From assembly GCA_019090365.1 (NCBI GenBank), contig JAHRWC010000438.1, forward strand, positions 1-7,077: a DNA stretch of 7,077 bases, written 5' to 3'. The DNA comes from Flavobacteriaceae bacterium. Its GTDB lineage: Bacteria > Bacteroidota > Bacteroidia > Flavobacteriales > Flavobacteriaceae. Every line of letters starts with the position of its first letter. Position 1 is the first letter of the stretch. Below, piece after piece: positions 5,998-7,077 of this stretch. Position numbers and translations under genes: made by a program. Under the pieces are notes generated by a model. That model had not been told where the DNA came from. It made no database searches and was given only the letters and a program-made list of their open reading frames with translations.

Positions 5998-6081
5998 ATG
6001 CGAACCCTCTTTGTAACTATCTTGGCAATTGCTATATTTGCAGCTTGTATTTCCGATAAGGAGTCTTTAAAAACAGATTAA
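5998..6081 (+). CDS. Possible 27-residue lipoprotein micro-ORF before ffh
   Basis: The ATG at 5998 opens 27 codons ending in TAA at 6081, 5 nt before the ffh start and in a different frame. The peptide begins MRTLFVTILAIAIFAAC: a basic residue, a hydrophobic core and a plausible lipobox (IFAA before Cys17), followed by ISDKESLKTD. That is a complete miniature lipoprotein precursor of the entericidin size class. Against it, the consensus ffh promoter (6010-6040) lies inside the ORF, so if transcription starts there the ORF is not on the ffh mRNA. It would then need its own promoter upstream of 5998, and none is convincing. It may be real or a coincidence of hydrophobic codons and promoter bases. 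Confidence 0.35.
   Translation: MRTLFVTILAIAIFAACISDKESLKTD
6010..6040 (+). promoter_or_regulatory. Bacteroidota-type promoter for ffh
   Basis: TTTG (6010-6013) and TATATTTG (6033-6040) are separated by 19 nt, an exact match to the TTTG / TAnnTTTG arrangement at its preferred spacing. The predicted transcription start near 6047 gives ffh a leader of about 40 nt. Confidence 0.7.
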
Positions 6082-6086
6082 AAATT

Positions 6087-7077
6087 ATGTTCAATAATTT
6101 AAGTGAAAAATTAGATAAAGCCTTACATGTATTAAAAGGTCACGGTAGTATTACAGAAGTTAATGTTGCTGAAACTTTAAAAGAAGTGCGACGTGCTTTA
6201 TTAGATGCCGATGTTAACTTTAAAATTGCAAAAGAATTTACCAATAGAGTAAAAGAAAAGGCGCTTGGGCAAGATGTATTAACATCTTTACAACCAGGTC
6301 AGTTAATGGTTAAATTGGTTAAAGATGAATTAGCTGAATTAATGGGAGGAGAGACTGCAGGGATCAACCTTGGAGGTTCACCAACTGTTGTTTTAATGTC
6401 TGGATTACAAGGTTCTGGTAAAACAACTTTTTCTGGAAAGCTTGCTAATTTTTTAAAGACGAAAAAATCTAAAAAACCTCTTTTAGTTGCTTGTGATGTA
6501 TATCGTCCTGCGGCAATTAACCAATTGCATGTAGTAGGAGAACAAATTGGAGTTGAAGTTTTTAGTGATGAAGGAAATCAAAATCCAGTAGAAATTGCTC
6601 AAAATGCAGTTGCTTATGCAAAACAAAATGGGCATAATGTGGTAATTGTCGATACAGCTGGACGTCTTGCTGTTGATGAGGCAATGATGACTGAAATTGA
6701 AAATATTCACAAAGCAGTGAATCCACAAGAAACATTATTTGTGGTAGATTCAATGACTGGGCAAGATGCTGTAAATACTGCTAAAACATTTAATGATCGC
6801 CTTAATTTTGATGGAGTTGTTTTAACAAAATTAGATGGTGATACAAGAGGTGGTGCAGCCATTTCGATTAAAAGTGTTGTAAATAAACCAATCAAGTTTA
6901 TTGGTACAGGTGAGAAAATGGAAGCGATTGATGTGTTCCATCCTTCTCGTATGGCCGATCGTATTCTTGGTATGGGAGATGTAGTATCTCTTGTTGAACG
7001 TGCGCAAGAACAGTTTGATGAAGAGGAGGCAAGAAAGCTACAAAAGAAGATTGCCAAGAATCAGTTTGGGTTTGATG
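6087..7077 (+). CDS. ffh: Signal recognition particle GTPase Ffh, 3' end outside window
   Basis: This gene is open to the right edge; 330 residues are visible of about 440 to 450 usual for Ffh. The order is: N domain four-helix bundle (1-90, with the conserved EVRRALLDADVN at 33-44), then the G domain with P-loop GLQGSGKTT (106-114), DVYRPAA (137-143), DTAGR (189-193), TKLDGDTRGG (247-256) and GTGEK (273-277). GMGD (295-298) starts the linker to the Met-rich M domain, which is cut by the window end. Ffh binds signal sequences and 4.5S RNA and, with FtsY, delivers ribosomes making membrane proteins to the Sec translocon. The visible start (MFNNLSEKLDKAL) is the usual Ffh N terminus, so the ATG at 6087 is secure. 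The closely related FtsY is excluded by the absence of an acidic A domain and by the DTRGGAA box typical of Ffh. Confidence 0.96.
   Translation, partial: MFNNLSEKLDKALHVLKGHGSITEVNVAETLKEVRRALLDADVNFKIAKEFTNRVKEKALGQDVLTSLQPGQLMVKLVKDELAELMGGETAGINLGGSPTVVLMSGLQGSGKTTFSGKLANFLKTKKSKKPLLVACDVYRPAAINQLHVVGEQIGVEVFSDEGNQNPVEIAQNAVAYAKQNGHNVVIVDTAGRLAVDEAMMTEIENIHKAVNPQETLFVVDSMTGQDAVNTAKTFNDRLNFDGVVLTKLDGDTRGGAAISIKSVVNKPIKFIGTGEKMEAIDVFHPSRMADRILGMGDVVSLVERAQEQFDEEEARKLQKKIAKNQFGFD

Noticed and set aside
5753..6016. An 87-codon + strand open frame.
   Set aside because: It is mostly antisense to the DUF5995-like gene, with composition expected of a shadow frame and no family resemblance.
6483..7057. 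Three - strand open frames of 63 to 116 codons.
   Set aside because: They lie wholly antisense to ffh, whose protein motifs are unambiguous, and their products are low in recognisable features.

Overview
The window looks like chromosomal DNA from a low-GC member of the Flavobacteriaceae (Bacteroidota). The gene families point that way: secreted M28 peptidase, flavobacterial lipoproteins, RhlE-type helicase and Ffh. There are no Shine-Dalgarno sequences before the start codons. Two clear promoters have the Bacteroidota form TTG / TAnnTTTG rather than the sigma-70 form. The genus cannot be set from this stretch.

Layout, left to right. (1) Positions 1-509 hold the 3' part of a + strand gene for a secreted or lipoprotein-like protein. 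(2) Positions 510-909 carry no gene. They hold three consecutive hairpin units about 116 nt apart, followed by a rho-independent terminator read on the + strand that reaches into the end of the convergent gene. (3) Positions 910-3685 hold three - strand genes, in transcription order: a conserved secreted protein of unknown function, a secreted M28 metallopeptidase with all metal and catalytic residues, and a small lipoprotein. The lipoprotein's GTG start lies 4 nt after the peptidase stop, so the last two look translationally coupled. A long near-perfect inverted repeat separates the first gene from the peptidase. (4) Positions 3686-3872 are a divergent intergenic region with a consensus promoter for rhlE and a leader that can pair with the rhlE start codon. 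(5) rhlE (3873-5138, +) meets a DUF5995-like gene (5146-5904, -) tail to tail with only 7 bp between. (6) Positions 5905-6086 hold the ffh promoter and a possible 27-residue lipoprotein ORF that overlaps it. (7) ffh begins at 6087 and runs off the right edge inside the M domain.

Most genes are housekeeping or common flavobacterial accessory genes. rhlE acts on RNA, Ffh on membrane targeting, and the peptidase and its lipoprotein neighbour in the cell envelope. The least ordinary parts are non-coding: the three-unit hairpin array (517-859), the two-way pairing of the rhlE leader (3833-3882), and the overlap of a perfect promoter with a lipoprotein-like micro-ORF before ffh. No RNA gene, CRISPR array, transposase, integrase or reverse transcriptase was seen.
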